A DNA stretch of 64,000 bases, from assembly GCF_003610895.1 (NCBI RefSeq), contig NZ_MCAS01000037.1:1-64000 (forward strand), given 5' to 3'. This DNA is from Paraburkholderia fungorum. GTDB lineage: Bacteria > Pseudomonadota > Gammaproteobacteria > Burkholderiales > Burkholderiaceae. Positions 35,165 to 44,554 of this stretch are shown piece by piece. Within the stretch, counting starts at the first letter, position 1. The number at the start of each line of letters is the position of its first letter. The notes beneath the pieces were generated by a model. It made no database searches. It was not told the DNA's origin and worked only from the letters and a program-made list of their open reading frames with translations. The position numbers and the translations under genes were made by a program.

Positions 35165-36640
35165 TTACTGGTTCGGGAAAACTTCCGGGTTCACGTTGGG
35201 TGGGGGAGAGAAGCGGAACGTGCCGCCTTTCACGATTGCGTCCCTGCCGCCGAATTGCTCGATGCGCCTCTGCTGGTCGGCGCGGGCTTGAGCGTCGACT
35301 TCTTCCGGGTTGACCATGCTGCGCAGTGCAGCCTCACACTCGGCACGGATGGCAGAGTGCTCGGTTGATGCGCCGAGGTCATCGAGTTCTTCGGGGTCTT
35401 TATCCAGGTCGAACAGCATTGCTGGCAGCCCGACGTAGTAGACGAACTTGAACTGACGCACACGAACCATGTAGGTGGCAGCTATCGCCGCAGCGGCGTG
35501 GTATTCGACGAGAATCGTTCTGTCCACCTTGTGTCCATTGGCAACGGGGAACAGCGAGACGCCGTCTACGGGAGGCTGTTGCTTTAGCGTCCGGGGACAC
35601 TGGCTCGAATCGAGCAGGGTTGGGTACAGGTCCGCCAGCGTGACTGGCTCGTCGCAGACATGACCCTTTGGTATGCCCTCTCCGGCAACAATCAGGGGAA
35701 CACCAGCAGACTCCTCGTACATCGTGGACTTGGCCCACATACCCCGGGCCCCAAGATTGTCGCCATGGTCTGAGCTATAGATGACTCGCGTATCCGATTC
35801 CAGGCTGGTGTCTTTTAGCGCTTTCAGAATCTTCCCGATGTTGTCGTCGAGAAAGCTCACGAGGCCGTAATAGGCCGCGAGTGCACGGCGTACCATCGCT
35901 TCGTCCTTGAAACCCATGTCGTGCACCATGCACTCTCGCATCGCGTTCAGGAAAGGATGAGACGGTCGGTCCGTCTTCGCGTAGAGCTTCGGCAACTCAA
36001 TGTCCAGGTCCTTGTAGAGGTCGAAGAACTCCTGGGGAGCAACAAGCGGGAAGTGAGGTGCAACGAAGCCCACATAGAGAATCCAAGGCTTGCCTGATTC
36101 GATACGTGCGGGATTTTTCAACCAGTCCACGGCTGCTTCAGTGATAGAGCGGTCGTATTTGGTGTATTCCGACTCCCCGGGTCCAGCCTCGGGTCCCATG
36201 AGCAGGGCTCCCTTTCGAGGCGCCATGTCGTCGCGGATTAGACCGAGGAGGTCACCAACACCATCAACGATGTGTAGCGGGAGAATCTCTTCTGAAAAGC
36301 CGTTTCGGGCAGCTTCCCCCCGGGTGTAGTGAAGCTTGCCGATTGATACCACCTCATGACCGTTGGCAATGAGTTCGTGCCCCCAACTTGCCGGCTCACC
36401 GTCATAGGCAATTGCGTTATCCCAGCACCGGATATGGTTGACATACCGGCCAGTGGCGAAGCTCGCTCGAGCCGGAACGCAGATGGGGGACGGTGAGTAT
36501 GAGGACGTAAAGCGCGTTCCTGATACGGCCAGCTGGTCAAGATTCGGGGTGCGAACCACGGGATGCCCGTAGCAACCAGTTACCTTCCGGCTGTGCTCGT
36601 CGGACAGAATAACGATAGTGTTCTGTGGTTTTGTAGCCAA
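35165..36640 (-). CDS. Sulfatase (type I, formylglycine-dependent), cytoplasmic
   Basis: A 491-residue alkaline-phosphatase-superfamily sulfatase. The modification motif CVPAR starts at C54 (PSPICVPARASFATGR), and this Cys must become formylglycine. Metal ligands are suggested by ILSDEHSR near the start and YSSDHGDNLG in the second half. There is no signal peptide, as in choline-sulfatase-type enzymes, so a sulfated substrate would be imported first. GGAGGAG precedes the ATG. It is followed by the RraA-type gene and preceded by a LysR gene on the same strand. Choline sulfate, a sulfated sugar or an aryl sulfate are all possible substrates. Confidence 0.85.
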   Translation of the reverse strand: MATKPQNTIVILSDEHSRKVTGCYGHPVVRTPNLDQLAVSGTRFTSSYSPSPICVPARASFATGRYVNHIRCWDNAIAYDGEPASWGHELIANGHEVVSIGKLHYTRGEAARNGFSEEILPLHIVDGVGDLLGLIRDDMAPRKGALLMGPEAGPGESEYTKYDRSITEAAVDWLKNPARIESGKPWILYVGFVAPHFPLVAPQEFFDLYKDLDIELPKLYAKTDRPSHPFLNAMRECMVHDMGFKDEAMVRRALAAYYGLVSFLDDNIGKILKALKDTSLESDTRVIYSSDHGDNLGARGMWAKSTMYEESAGVPLIVAGEGIPKGHVCDEPVTLADLYPTLLDSSQCPRTLKQQPPVDGVSLFPVANGHKVDRTILVEYHAAAAIAATYMVRVRQFKFVYYVGLPAMLFDLDKDPEELDDLGASTEHSAIRAECEAALRSMVNPEEVDAQARADQQRRIEQFGGRDAIVKGGTFRFSPPPNVNPEVFPNQ

Positions 36641-37133
36641 CTGCTCCTCCTTTGAATCTCCGTTTCAGACGCGGTGACCTCGCGCCTTCATCGAGGGACG
36701 ATTCGGGAGGTTCTGGGCGTTTCTGAGTGCGTCACAGGCAATTCTGTTGGTCTTTAACGATTACGAATAGTGAATTATTTTGAGGATGTGATAACCGTTA
36801 GTGAGGTATCAAAGACACGTTATCTCCTCGAATTTCAGTTTATGAAGTCGGTGCGCACATGGCAGCTCACCCCATGGATGGCGTCGTTGCCGCGCTGGGT
36901 ATGCGAAGTACGGGGAAGTGTGGCTTTTAGCCGAGCAACGTGAGATGGCTGGCCCGCACGGCTTCAGAGACGGTATCACCCTGATGCTTGAAATGCAGTT
37001 CGAAGAGCGGCCGCCAATGAATGAAGGTCGTTAAAACGACCTTCAGATTCAATGTGAAACGTGGCTTCGTTCGCAGAAGCAACTTGGCCGTGACGTCTAC
37101 GTTGCGCTTGACGGGCGGTCTGAGGGACAGTCA
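36641..37133. other. Long regulatory region upstream of the sulfatase operon
   Basis: About 490 bases with no convincing gene. The A/T-rich part at about 36755-36850 is the likely promoter area of the sulfatase operon and may carry LysR sites. No TACATGTA copy is present, which suggests control separate from the GntR regulator. Confidence 0.35.
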
Positions 37134-38123
37134 CTAGGACGAACTTCGTGTCCTTGCGTTTCTGCCCGGTGCCAGCTGTCGTGCACTGCCCGCACGAGGG
37201 CGATGTCCGAGTAGGGCCGCCCGAAGCCTTTCAACGACGGCAGGCTCGGCAGCAGCATATTTTGGAACAATGAACGAGATTTCCGGAAGCGGTACAGGGG
37301 GCCCCACCGGCAGGATTTTCAGGCCGTAGAGGGCCGAATCCTGTTGGGCCTGGTTCCAACGCAGCACGCCTAACAGGCCCGGGTCAAGGCTCACTACCTC
37401 CAGGATAGTCTTGTGATTTATTGATTCCAGACTCGGTGTCGGAGGCGCCAGTCCCCTCTGCAGATAGACAGAAATGAGTTGCTGGCGCGTCAACCCGTCA
37501 AGCTCGGACACCGCCCATCGCTCGCCTATCAAGTCGCGCCAGTCGAGCGCCTTCTTCATAGCCAAGGGGTGCTTGCGGCTTACGACCACGCACAAATGGT
37601 CCTTGGCGATGGTCTCCAGAGTAAGCTGGGTAGCCTCTGGCTCGGCGAGCCAGTCTGGAGGTAGAGATGTGACTGCACAGTCGAGGTCGCCAGCGAGAAG
37701 GTCGGCGACCAATTGTCGGGGACGAGCCTGGCGGATTCTGACGAGTAGTCCTGGGAAATCCCTTTGTAGTTCAACGATGGCCGGCTGGAGCTCGTGAGTC
37801 ATCGACGATGAACCTATCCTCAGCAGTCCGCTCGCGCCGGCCTCCAACGCCTTGAACTGCTCATCCGCAGCACGCAAGTGCTGAATCATATGGCCTGCCT
37901 GTCGAATCAGGATGAGGCCATGCGCTGTTGGCTGCATCCCCCGCCGGCTTCTAATGAAGAGTTCCATGCCGCAAGTCTCTTCAATTTCCCGCACCATTTT
38001 GCTGATAGCAGGCTGAGACAAATGAAGCGTTTCTGCAACCGCTCGAACGGTTGAATTCGTGCGAAAGCTGTCCAACAGTTCGATGTGCCGGAGTCTCAGG
38101 CGCCGCAGCGACAGTTCCGTCAT
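37134..38123 (-). CDS. LysR family transcriptional regulator
   Basis: A regulator of about 329 residues. The HTH reads RHIELLDSFRTNSTVRAVAE then TLHLSQPAISKMVREIEE, and the effector domain includes GLLRIGSSSMTHELQPAIVE, VVSRKHPLAMKK and LEVVSLDPGLLGVL. It is followed on the same strand by the sulfatase and faces the MFS gene across a 600-base gap. It probably responds to the island substrate. The Met at 38123 (MTELSLRRLRLRH) is preferred over 38141. Confidence 0.85.
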   Translation of the reverse strand: MTELSLRRLRLRHIELLDSFRTNSTVRAVAETLHLSQPAISKMVREIEETCGMELFIRSRRGMQPTAHGLILIRQAGHMIQHLRAADEQFKALEAGASGLLRIGSSSMTHELQPAIVELQRDFPGLLVRIRQARPRQLVADLLAGDLDCAVTSLPPDWLAEPEATQLTLETIAKDHLCVVVSRKHPLAMKKALDWRDLIGERWAVSELDGLTRQQLISVYLQRGLAPPTPSLESINHKTILEVVSLDPGLLGVLRWNQAQQDSALYGLKILPVGPPVPLPEISFIVPKYAAAEPAVVERLRAALLGHRPRAGSARQLAPGRNARTRSSS

Positions 38124-38326
38124 TCCCATTAACCCTACCACTTGCCTCCCTGCGATACGTAAGCACCTTGTCGATGCTAGATGTTAATGCCGAAGACAAT
38201 CGCTTGCTTCGTGCTTTGGAGCGGTTTTCCTGTTCGTAGCGCTAAGCAGACGAACGTCGCGGCCTCGTCCCAAGAACTGACAGACCTTTCCTGTGAGCTC
38301 TGCATAGGCATTCATCGCTTATTTTT

Positions 38327-38336
38327 CTACATGTAG
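38327..38336. promoter_or_regulatory. TACATGTA operator, site 4
   Basis: A perfect palindrome, CTACATGTAG, lies between the LysR and MFS genes, about 400 bases before the transporter start. Confidence 0.5.
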
Positions 38337-38400
38337 TCAAGTGATAGCCAGGCTGAGATACGCAGCGAGTAGGGGAAACTTCTAGTATTTAGACTCAACT

Positions 38401-38410
38401 CTACATGTAA
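38401..38410. promoter_or_regulatory. TACATGTA operator, site 5
   Basis: CTACATGTAA lies 74 bases from site 4 and about 320 bases before the transporter start. Paired sites fit looping or cooperative binding by a dimeric GntR regulator. The spacing resembles the 80-91 bases between sites 1 and 2. Confidence 0.5.
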
Positions 38411-38731
38411 AATGAATCACTCCAATCGTACAGGAGCAGTGAAATTTGGCCGTAACCAGAGCTTGAGAACCAGGGGCGACAGGTCCCCTTCTGCGTTGCA
38501 ATCTCCGCACTTGACTGGCGCAAATTGCAAATCTGTGCGACGAGTCGGTCGGGACTGACCCAACGAAACTTCCAGAGGGGACCTTGACCTGCCGAACGCA
38601 ACAAGCAAATAAGAGCATCCTGATGATAAGCGTAGGATTCCTAGGCGGATTCTGATGCTGTTAGACGCTATGTCTCCTTCAGGCGTCGCCCAGAATATCT
38701 TCATCCATTCTATCCATTGCATAGGCAAGGC

Positions 38732-40096
38732 ATGCGAACTGAAGCGATAACATTCTCCGAGCGGCGGGGCGAGAGACGGTCTCGAGCCGTCTACATATTC
38801 GGGGCGCTGGGCGGCATCCTGCACGGGTATGACATGGGAATCATTGCCGGCGCAATGTTCTTCGTCAAATCTGAAATGGGACTCAGCCCGCAAGGCGTCG
38901 GGGTAGTGGTGGGCTCGTTGCTCGCAGGCGCAATCGTCGGAACATTCTGCACGGGCCGGCTTGCAGAGGCCATCGGGCAACGTTGGATGCTAATTTGGGC
39001 TGGAGTGCTATTTTTCGTCACGTCCTTCTTCGCCGCACTGGCTTGGGACCCTACCTCGCTTGTCGTGGCTCGACTGCTAATGGGGGTAGCAGTGGGCGTG
39101 TCAGTTACGCAGGTTCCTTCGTATCTGGCGGAAATCGCTCCAAAGTCGAAACGGGGAGGCCTTACTTCCCTTAATCAATTGGCGACCTCCACTGGTATCT
39201 TCGCTGCGTATCTCGCGGGGTATCTGCTCGCGCCAATTGAAGGCTGGCGTTGGATGCTCGGGCTCGCGGCCATTCCTTCAGCGATGCTGGCAATCGGGTT
39301 ACTCTTCCAACCAGACTCGCCTCGGTGGCTAGTCAGGCGTGGCCGTCTCAAAGAGGCACTGGAGGCGCTTCAAATCAACCATTCCCCTGAAGATGCCGAG
39401 AAGGTGTTCGCGGAAATAGAACAGATGCATCGCGGCGAGACGTCGAAGAAAGACAAGATTCGACTCGTGGACCTTCTGAAGATGAAGTCGGTTCGGCCAA
39501 TCGTAATCACAGTGATGTGTCTTGGAGCGCTACAGCCGGGAACCGGGATAAACGCAATCGTCTACTACGTGCCGACTATCCTTAAAGAAACGGGGTTTAG
39601 TCAAAATCTGGCGTTGCTCAATAGCGTGGTTTTGGCCGTGATGTCAATCGCGATGACGTTCTACGCAGGTCGCGTCGTCGACCGGGTAGGTCGCCGCCCG
39701 CTCATGATTGGGGGCGCCAGCGTGATGGGGGCCAGCATGGCGGTGCTTGGACTGTTGGCTTATATGCCGAAGACGGCGGTTTCCGGTTACATCGCATTGG
39801 GTGCGCTAGCAGTATTTAAAGCTGCGTTCTCATTTAGCTGGGGGCCTATCGGATGGGTCCTGGTTACCGAAATCCTCCCGTCCAATATCCGGTCGCAAGG
39901 TCTGGCCATGACAGGAACAATCAACTTCCTTACGAACATGGTGATTGTTTCGATGTTCCCTGTGTTGCTGCATGCAAACGTGGCAGTGGCCTTCGGTGTG
40001 TTTACTTGTACGGGTCTGCTCGCGGCGACGTTTGTAGCGTTACGCATTCGCGAAACGACCGGTCGCAGCCTGGAAGCGATTGAGAAAGACCTTTAA
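38732..40096 (+). CDS. Sugar-porter-type MFS transporter
   Basis: A carrier of about 454 residues in the sugar porter family. Signatures are GILHGYDMGIIAGAMFF in helix 1, GRLAEAIGQRWML after helix 2, PDSPRWLVRRGR at the end of helix 6, GTGINAIVYYVPTIL in helix 7 and DRVGRRPLMIGG after helix 8. The domain end IRETTGRSLEAIE is complete. It probably imports the island substrate with protons. Two TACATGTA sites upstream place it in the presumed GntR regulon. The porin gene follows. Confidence 0.88.
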   Translation: MRTEAITFSERRGERRSRAVYIFGALGGILHGYDMGIIAGAMFFVKSEMGLSPQGVGVVVGSLLAGAIVGTFCTGRLAEAIGQRWMLIWAGVLFFVTSFFAALAWDPTSLVVARLLMGVAVGVSVTQVPSYLAEIAPKSKRGGLTSLNQLATSTGIFAAYLAGYLLAPIEGWRWMLGLAAIPSAMLAIGLLFQPDSPRWLVRRGRLKEALEALQINHSPEDAEKVFAEIEQMHRGETSKKDKIRLVDLLKMKSVRPIVITVMCLGALQPGTGINAIVYYVPTILKETGFSQNLALLNSVVLAVMSIAMTFYAGRVVDRVGRRPLMIGGASVMGASMAVLGLLAYMPKTAVSGYIALGALAVFKAAFSFSWGPIGWVLVTEILPSNIRSQGLAMTGTINFLTNMVIVSMFPVLLHANVAVAFGVFTCTGLLAATFVALRIRETTGRSLEAIEKDL

Positions 40097-40162
40097 AGCC
40101 CCTCCTGAACTGCCTCCGGAAGGCGGTCCAGCGAGCTGATTTCACCTCCCTCTTGCGTGAAG

Positions 40163-40188
40163 CGGCGGTTGCCTTGAGGCAACCGCCG
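40163..40188 (+). terminator. Hairpin between transporter and porin genes
   Basis: An 11-base-pair perfect stem, CGGCGGTTGCC / GGCAACCGCCG, with loop TTGA. The following T-run is poor, so it may act as a partial terminator or mRNA stabiliser. Confidence 0.5.
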
Positions 40189-40252
40189 AGGGTATTTATC
40201 GTTCGTCAATCTTCCGTTAGACGCCTCCTGAATATGAAGCGTGGATAACAAC

Positions 40253-41395
40253 ATGAAACTGAAAAATAGTCGGATTTTTAAAGCGGGCGCGCTGGGCTTA
40301 TCCGCGTTGGCAATCTCACAAGCCAGTGTGGCACAGTCAAGCGTATCGCTCTACGGAATGGTCGACGACGGGCTATTCTGGCTTAGTAATGTTGGCGGCA
40401 AGCAGAAGCTCTTTTCCTATGCGGGAGGCGCTAATCGCTTTGGTATGACGGGCTCTGAAGATATTGGCGGAGGTGCCAACGTGTTCTTCCGGCTGGAAAA
40501 TGCCTTCAATATCAACAACGGCAATCTTCAGCCAGCCGGTCAGGGGCAGAGCCTGATATTTGGCCGGTTGGCATACGTCGGTATGCGTTCAAGCAACGCT
40601 GGTTCTGTTGCGCTTGGCAGGCAGCAGGATGTGGTCACAGACTACCTCGAGCCGCTGACAGCTTCCTACCGACTTTGGGCAGCGGGATATGGAGCCCACT
40701 TCGGCGACGTCGACAACTTCGGTATCGACACCCGCTACAACAGTTCAGTCAAATATGAGACACCTACGATAGCGGGCTGGACTGGTGAAGCAGCATATAG
40801 CGTCGGGGGAGTTGCAGGCCAATTTGCGCAAAACTCAGGATGGAGCTTGGGCGCGCGCTACGTTAACGGTCCGTGGCACGCCGCGCTGGGCTACACCACA
40901 CTCAGAAATCCTTTGGCCGCGGCATATGGTACGAGTACTACCGGACCGGTAGTCACACCGAGTCCATACGCAAACCTCTACAACGCAAGCCGATTGGAAT
41001 TCGGGGGCGCCGGTATCAACTATGTGTGGAACACCGTTGATTCCATTGGCTTTGTCTATACAAGGTCGGTACTTGTGGACAGCGCACTCGCGAAGGGGAA
41101 TGCCGTGTACGACAACTTCGAAGTCAACGCGACCTACTTCCTACGCCCGGACATTTACACCGGACTGGGTTACACCTACACCCTCGGCAGTTACACGACT
41201 TTGGGAAAGCATCCCGTCTATCACCAAATCAATTCTGGAATTGGCTATCTTTTATCGAGGAGAACGATTTTGTACATGGACATCGTGTATCAGAGAGCAG
41301 CACGAGACGCTCCTGTCGCGCAAATCTCACTCTTCGCAGCGTCGAGCAGTCGGAACCAGTTGGGTGTGGGCTGGCATCTGAAGCACTTCTTCTAA
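40253..41395 (+). CDS. Outer-membrane porin, Burkholderiales type
   Basis: A 380-residue trimeric porin (general porin family of beta-proteobacteria). A signal peptide (MKLKNSRIFKAGALGLSALA ... VAQ) is followed by the family opening SSVSLYGMVDDGLFWLSNVG, the region NRFGMTGSEDIGGGANVFFR and a C-terminal beta strand ending in Phe (WHLKHFF). It lets the substrate cross the outer membrane and is placed between the transporter and a periplasmic enzyme. The TAG-less start context is weak; the ATG at 40253 gives a normal signal peptide. Confidence 0.9.
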   Translation: MKLKNSRIFKAGALGLSALAISQASVAQSSVSLYGMVDDGLFWLSNVGGKQKLFSYAGGANRFGMTGSEDIGGGANVFFRLENAFNINNGNLQPAGQGQSLIFGRLAYVGMRSSNAGSVALGRQQDVVTDYLEPLTASYRLWAAGYGAHFGDVDNFGIDTRYNSSVKYETPTIAGWTGEAAYSVGGVAGQFAQNSGWSLGARYVNGPWHAALGYTTLRNPLAAAYGTSTTGPVVTPSPYANLYNASRLEFGGAGINYVWNTVDSIGFVYTRSVLVDSALAKGNAVYDNFEVNATYFLRPDIYTGLGYTYTLGSYTTLGKHPVYHQINSGIGYLLSRRTILYMDIVYQRAARDAPVAQISLFAASSSRNQLGVGWHLKHFF

Positions 41396-41453
41396 ATTTG
41401 AGTGACGGACCGTGCATGCGGGTTTAGTCCATTTTTTCTATCAGGTATTAACG

Positions 41454-42521
41454 ATGACATATCTGAATCATTGCCGTTCTGGAAACAAGATTCGACGTTT
41501 TTCAACAATGCTGTATTCGATGTTCTGTCTCGTGGCCGCGACTCTGCTCATGCAGCCGTGGCAGTGTAGCGTGGCCGCCGACAAACCAACTGACACGACG
41601 CCTCGACTCGCGCTTCTTGTGCCCGTTCACCCGAAAGACTATTCGTTGATTTTCAACGATATGAAGGACCGCAAGACCGAAAAGTTCGGACCGTTTAGCT
41701 ACGAGACAGGGACCATTTACGGAGTGCCAGTTGTCGTCAACGTTGCACCAATGGACGGAACACTGATGCGTAGCCTTGCAGCGCAGGATATGGTCTATCG
41801 CTATAACATTCGGGCGTTTCTGTACCCCGGGACTTCGGGCGCACATCTGGGCCCTGACGAGATGCGTGCAGGCGATGTGGTGCTCGGCGCTGATAATGTC
41901 GACTTCAATAACTACTTCTATTCCAAGTCCGGTGATGTCGTCGCTCACGAATTCAGCCATGAAGAGAATGGTGAATTCCGTTACGACCGGCTATACCTGG
42001 ACCCGCAACTGCTGGCCAAGCTCGCGTGTTCGGCGAATCGTGTCGCGAGCCAGACGAATCTTCCTCAGTGGCTGAATCCGAAATATAAGCGGGTACATCC
42101 GGATGTCTTCTACTATGGCATCCAGGGGACAACCACGGTCTGGCTTGCAAACATCGAGTTGATGGACAAGCTTCATGCAGCGTTCGGTGAAATGGATGAG
42201 GATGGCGACTGGTATTCGATGCTCGTCGCGACAATGCACGGCATCCCGTTTATTGAAGTTAGCACGATTACCGACAGCATCAAGGAATTTCCTGAGACTG
42301 AGCGGGGCATTCCGCCTAAGCCAGACGATGCACCCATCAAGGCAAATCAGGTCGGCCAGAACGTTAGCAACAAAATTATCCTCGACTTGATTGCTCACGA
42401 AGGAGGCAGCATTCTGGCGGGCAACTTCAAGACTCCGACCACCAACCCATACGAAATGCACCTCTTCAAAACTCCCAAACAGCCTGCATCGCTACTGCAG
42501 CAAGGCGGTTGCGAAAAATAA
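41454..42521 (+). CDS. Periplasmic nucleoside phosphorylase/nucleosidase-like protein
   Basis: A 355-residue protein with a signal peptide whose hydrophobic core is around MLYSMFCLVAATLLMQPW. Parts of the mature region recall the PNP/UDP phosphorylase and MTA/SAH nucleosidase fold. The segment IRAFLYPGTSGAHLGPDEMR then AGDVVLGADNVDF resembles the GvaGgl..l..GDvvv box, and DWYSMLVATMHGIPFIEVST resembles the mE.aA...vA...giPf..vr box. Secreted members of this fold are rare. An alternative start is 41508. Base hydrolysis or binding is only inferred. It closes the porin-side gene group. Confidence 0.5.
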   Translation: MTYLNHCRSGNKIRRFSTMLYSMFCLVAATLLMQPWQCSVAADKPTDTTPRLALLVPVHPKDYSLIFNDMKDRKTEKFGPFSYETGTIYGVPVVVNVAPMDGTLMRSLAAQDMVYRYNIRAFLYPGTSGAHLGPDEMRAGDVVLGADNVDFNNYFYSKSGDVVAHEFSHEENGEFRYDRLYLDPQLLAKLACSANRVASQTNLPQWLNPKYKRVHPDVFYYGIQGTTTVWLANIELMDKLHAAFGEMDEDGDWYSMLVATMHGIPFIEVSTITDSIKEFPETERGIPPKPDDAPIKANQVGQNVSNKIILDLIAHEGGSILAGNFKTPTTNPYEMHLFKTPKQPASLLQQGGCEK

Positions 42522-42811
42522 CGCTCAATGTTGGGCAGAAGCGACCAGCGCCGCTCAGGTTTCGTTGAAATTTCTGGCGTCTTGCCCGTGTGATAGCGCG
42601 ACAAATGGAGCCACTTCAGCGAGGGGTTGTGCGACTCCGCTACTTTTGACTTGCCCAATTGAATCATTTGTCATGCCCCAAGGGAGGCGATGCATCTGCT
42701 ATCAGTGCGGTGGTGCCACGGGCGCGAAAAACTTCGTCGCCAATTTTCACCTGGTTCCCGTCTGAGTGATTACCTAGCATGACAGCTCCTTTCTCTATTC
42801 GGGAACTCAAC
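42522..42811. other. Gap with weak small frames
   Basis: About 290 bases. A minus-strand 38-codon frame at 42664-42780 (MLGNHSDGNQVKIGDEVFRA...) has AAAGGAG five bases before its ATG and could be a real small protein. The plus strand has CYQCGG in a short frame. Neither is recognised. Confidence 0.25.
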
Positions 42812-42955
42812 ATGAAGACACAGACGAACCAGCAGGCCAACCACCGCGCCGACGCGCTCAACAACAACAAGGGAACGAGCGGAACGAATCCCACCAATGC
42901 AAAGGCGAATGGAAATCGAGGAAAACAGTTGAACCCGAACCAGAAGAGCAAATAA
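42812..42955 (+). CDS. Small Asn/Lys-rich protein
   Basis: A 47-residue hydrophilic protein starting MKTQTNQQANHRADALNNNK and ending LNPNQKSK. It resembles the short, disordered NxxxADxxNxN proteins that occur in many copies in Burkholderia genomes. A strong terminator follows it directly, which supports expression. Function unknown. It is too short for most gene callers. Confidence 0.5.
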   Translation: MKTQTNQQANHRADALNNNKGTSGTNPTNAKANGNRGKQLNPNQKSK

Positions 42956-42965
42956 TCTCCAAGCT

Positions 42966-42991
42966 CCCCGCCTCAGCGGGGCTCCTGTTTT
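42966..42991 (+). terminator. Rho-independent terminator after the small Asn-rich gene
   Basis: Stem CCCCGC (42966-42971) / GCGGGG (42976-42981) with loop CTCA, followed within seven bases by TTTT. It isolates the 514-residue gene, which starts at 43010. Confidence 0.65.
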
Positions 42992-43009
42992 CTAACACTG
43001 GTCCGCATC

Positions 43010-44554
43010 ATGAAGATTGTCGGCTTCCCCACCCAAGGTGAGGTATTGCAGTTCGTTTTCGACGCGTGCGGGGTTCTGCCCAGGAAGCACGAGCGAGGCG
43101 AGAGCTTTGACGAAGTCAGAAAGAAATCCACCCAGACGACACTGAGACGCTTAGCCAACGAAGTCGGTCAACTCGACCCGAATCTCGGCAAGCTTCTCGT
43201 GACATTCAGCCATCTCATGGGTGGCGTGTTGCCACCGCGCGAGTTTTGGGCGTTTGGCGATGTCTTTTTTGACCTGTTTGACACCTATCGACACGCCCTG
43301 AAGACCGAAGGCACTTACCTCACAAAGTCCGAGACGGCCAAATGGTTTCTGCTGGAGAGGGCCGCCCCAAGGTTGGCGATTTCCCTCGCCAAGCACCTCC
43401 AACGGCATAACGTCGCGGCGGATGGCCTCCTGGTCCCAGAAGACGCTTTCTGGTATTTGCCTAAGCGCGACGGCAATAGCTGGCAGTGGCCCCTCGAACG
43501 CGTCATGCGCTGGGCCTACGAACTCGCCGGAACTTCAATCCAGCGGTTCCATTGTCCGGACGACACCGATTTAGCGCTTCTGGGTAAGAATCTCGACAGC
43601 GCGAAAAATTGGCTCGCAGGTCGCAATCTTCCATCCTGGTCGTCACTGCTCAAGAACTTCGACGAGTCGTTCGAGGCGCTCGACAGGTGTCTCGCAAAGC
43701 AAGGGTTGCCACCGCTTCCTGAAACGCAGAAAACAAGCATCCGGACGGCGCTATTTCTGTCGCGGACCGCGACTTACATCTCGATGCTCGTGTTGAAGCA
43801 CTTCGGAGACGAGACACTCCAGGAAACTGGCCGCTGCTATCGCCTGGTTTCCGAGAGCATTGTGGATGACACGCAAAGAGTCAGCGAGTTCGTGCAGCAA
43901 CTCATCGCTCGCGAGCAACTCTCAGCAAACGAGTGGGATACGGTCTGGTTCGATGTCGTCACCGACTATTGGAACAAGTTCGTCGCGCGCCAAGACCTCT
44001 TGAGCCAGGCGGTGGCGAGCGGCCGAATCACCGTCGACGAAGCCATCGACGCGACTCGGACCTTCGGACGACTCGCTGCGCTCCAGTTTGAACACCCGGA
44101 GAATTTTGCTCCCCTGCACTCCATCCCGGATGGATTCGGAGAACTCCTGCTGGATGGGCTCGCCTTAAGAAAGGCCCGCGACCTCAGCCTTTCAGGTATC
44201 GAAGCCTATCGTATCCGCCTTGAGAATCACGGGCTAACGGAAACACTTCCGTGGATGGTTCCCTGGCAACGAAGTACCTACTACTATCGCGAACGCGAAT
44301 ACTCAGAAGCCTACGAGTTCATTCGAGAAGCGTACGAACGCGCCCGGTACTGTGCCGGAGCACATCAGTATCTGCTCGTAAATCAATACATCGAGCTCGC
44401 TGCGAAGAACGATAATTGGAAGGAGTTCACACAAGGTGTTCATTGGGCCACTTATCTAGGCATTGAGGTGCGGTGGTTGCGGGACAAATCAGCAACGAAG
44501 GAAAACCTCGAATTCGTGTTCGAGATTTTGAAGAGAGCCGAATATTCAGCCTAG
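43010..44554 (+). CDS. Large helical protein of unknown function; source of the duplicated 3' end
   Basis: A 514-residue protein, predicted all-helical, not recognised as any family. The C-terminal third looks like helical repeats of TPR type (STYYYREREYSEAYEFIREA, AHQYLLVNQYIELAAKNDNW). The N-terminal third is basic and contains a conserved-looking HLMGGVLPPREFWAFGDVFF. There is no signal peptide or membrane segment. Its last 60 codons and 150 bases beyond are duplicated at 26168-26503, so it marks the right edge of the catabolic island. Accessory location allows a defence or island-maintenance role, but nothing in the sequence proves it. Confidence 0.7.
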   Translation: MKIVGFPTQGEVLQFVFDACGVLPRKHERGESFDEVRKKSTQTTLRRLANEVGQLDPNLGKLLVTFSHLMGGVLPPREFWAFGDVFFDLFDTYRHALKTEGTYLTKSETAKWFLLERAAPRLAISLAKHLQRHNVAADGLLVPEDAFWYLPKRDGNSWQWPLERVMRWAYELAGTSIQRFHCPDDTDLALLGKNLDSAKNWLAGRNLPSWSSLLKNFDESFEALDRCLAKQGLPPLPETQKTSIRTALFLSRTATYISMLVLKHFGDETLQETGRCYRLVSESIVDDTQRVSEFVQQLIAREQLSANEWDTVWFDVVTDYWNKFVARQDLLSQAVASGRITVDEAIDATRTFGRLAALQFEHPENFAPLHSIPDGFGELLLDGLALRKARDLSLSGIEAYRIRLENHGLTETLPWMVPWQRSTYYYREREYSEAYEFIREAYERARYCAGAHQYLLVNQYIELAAKNDNWKEFTQGVHWATYLGIEVRWLRDKSATKENLEFVFEILKRAEYSA

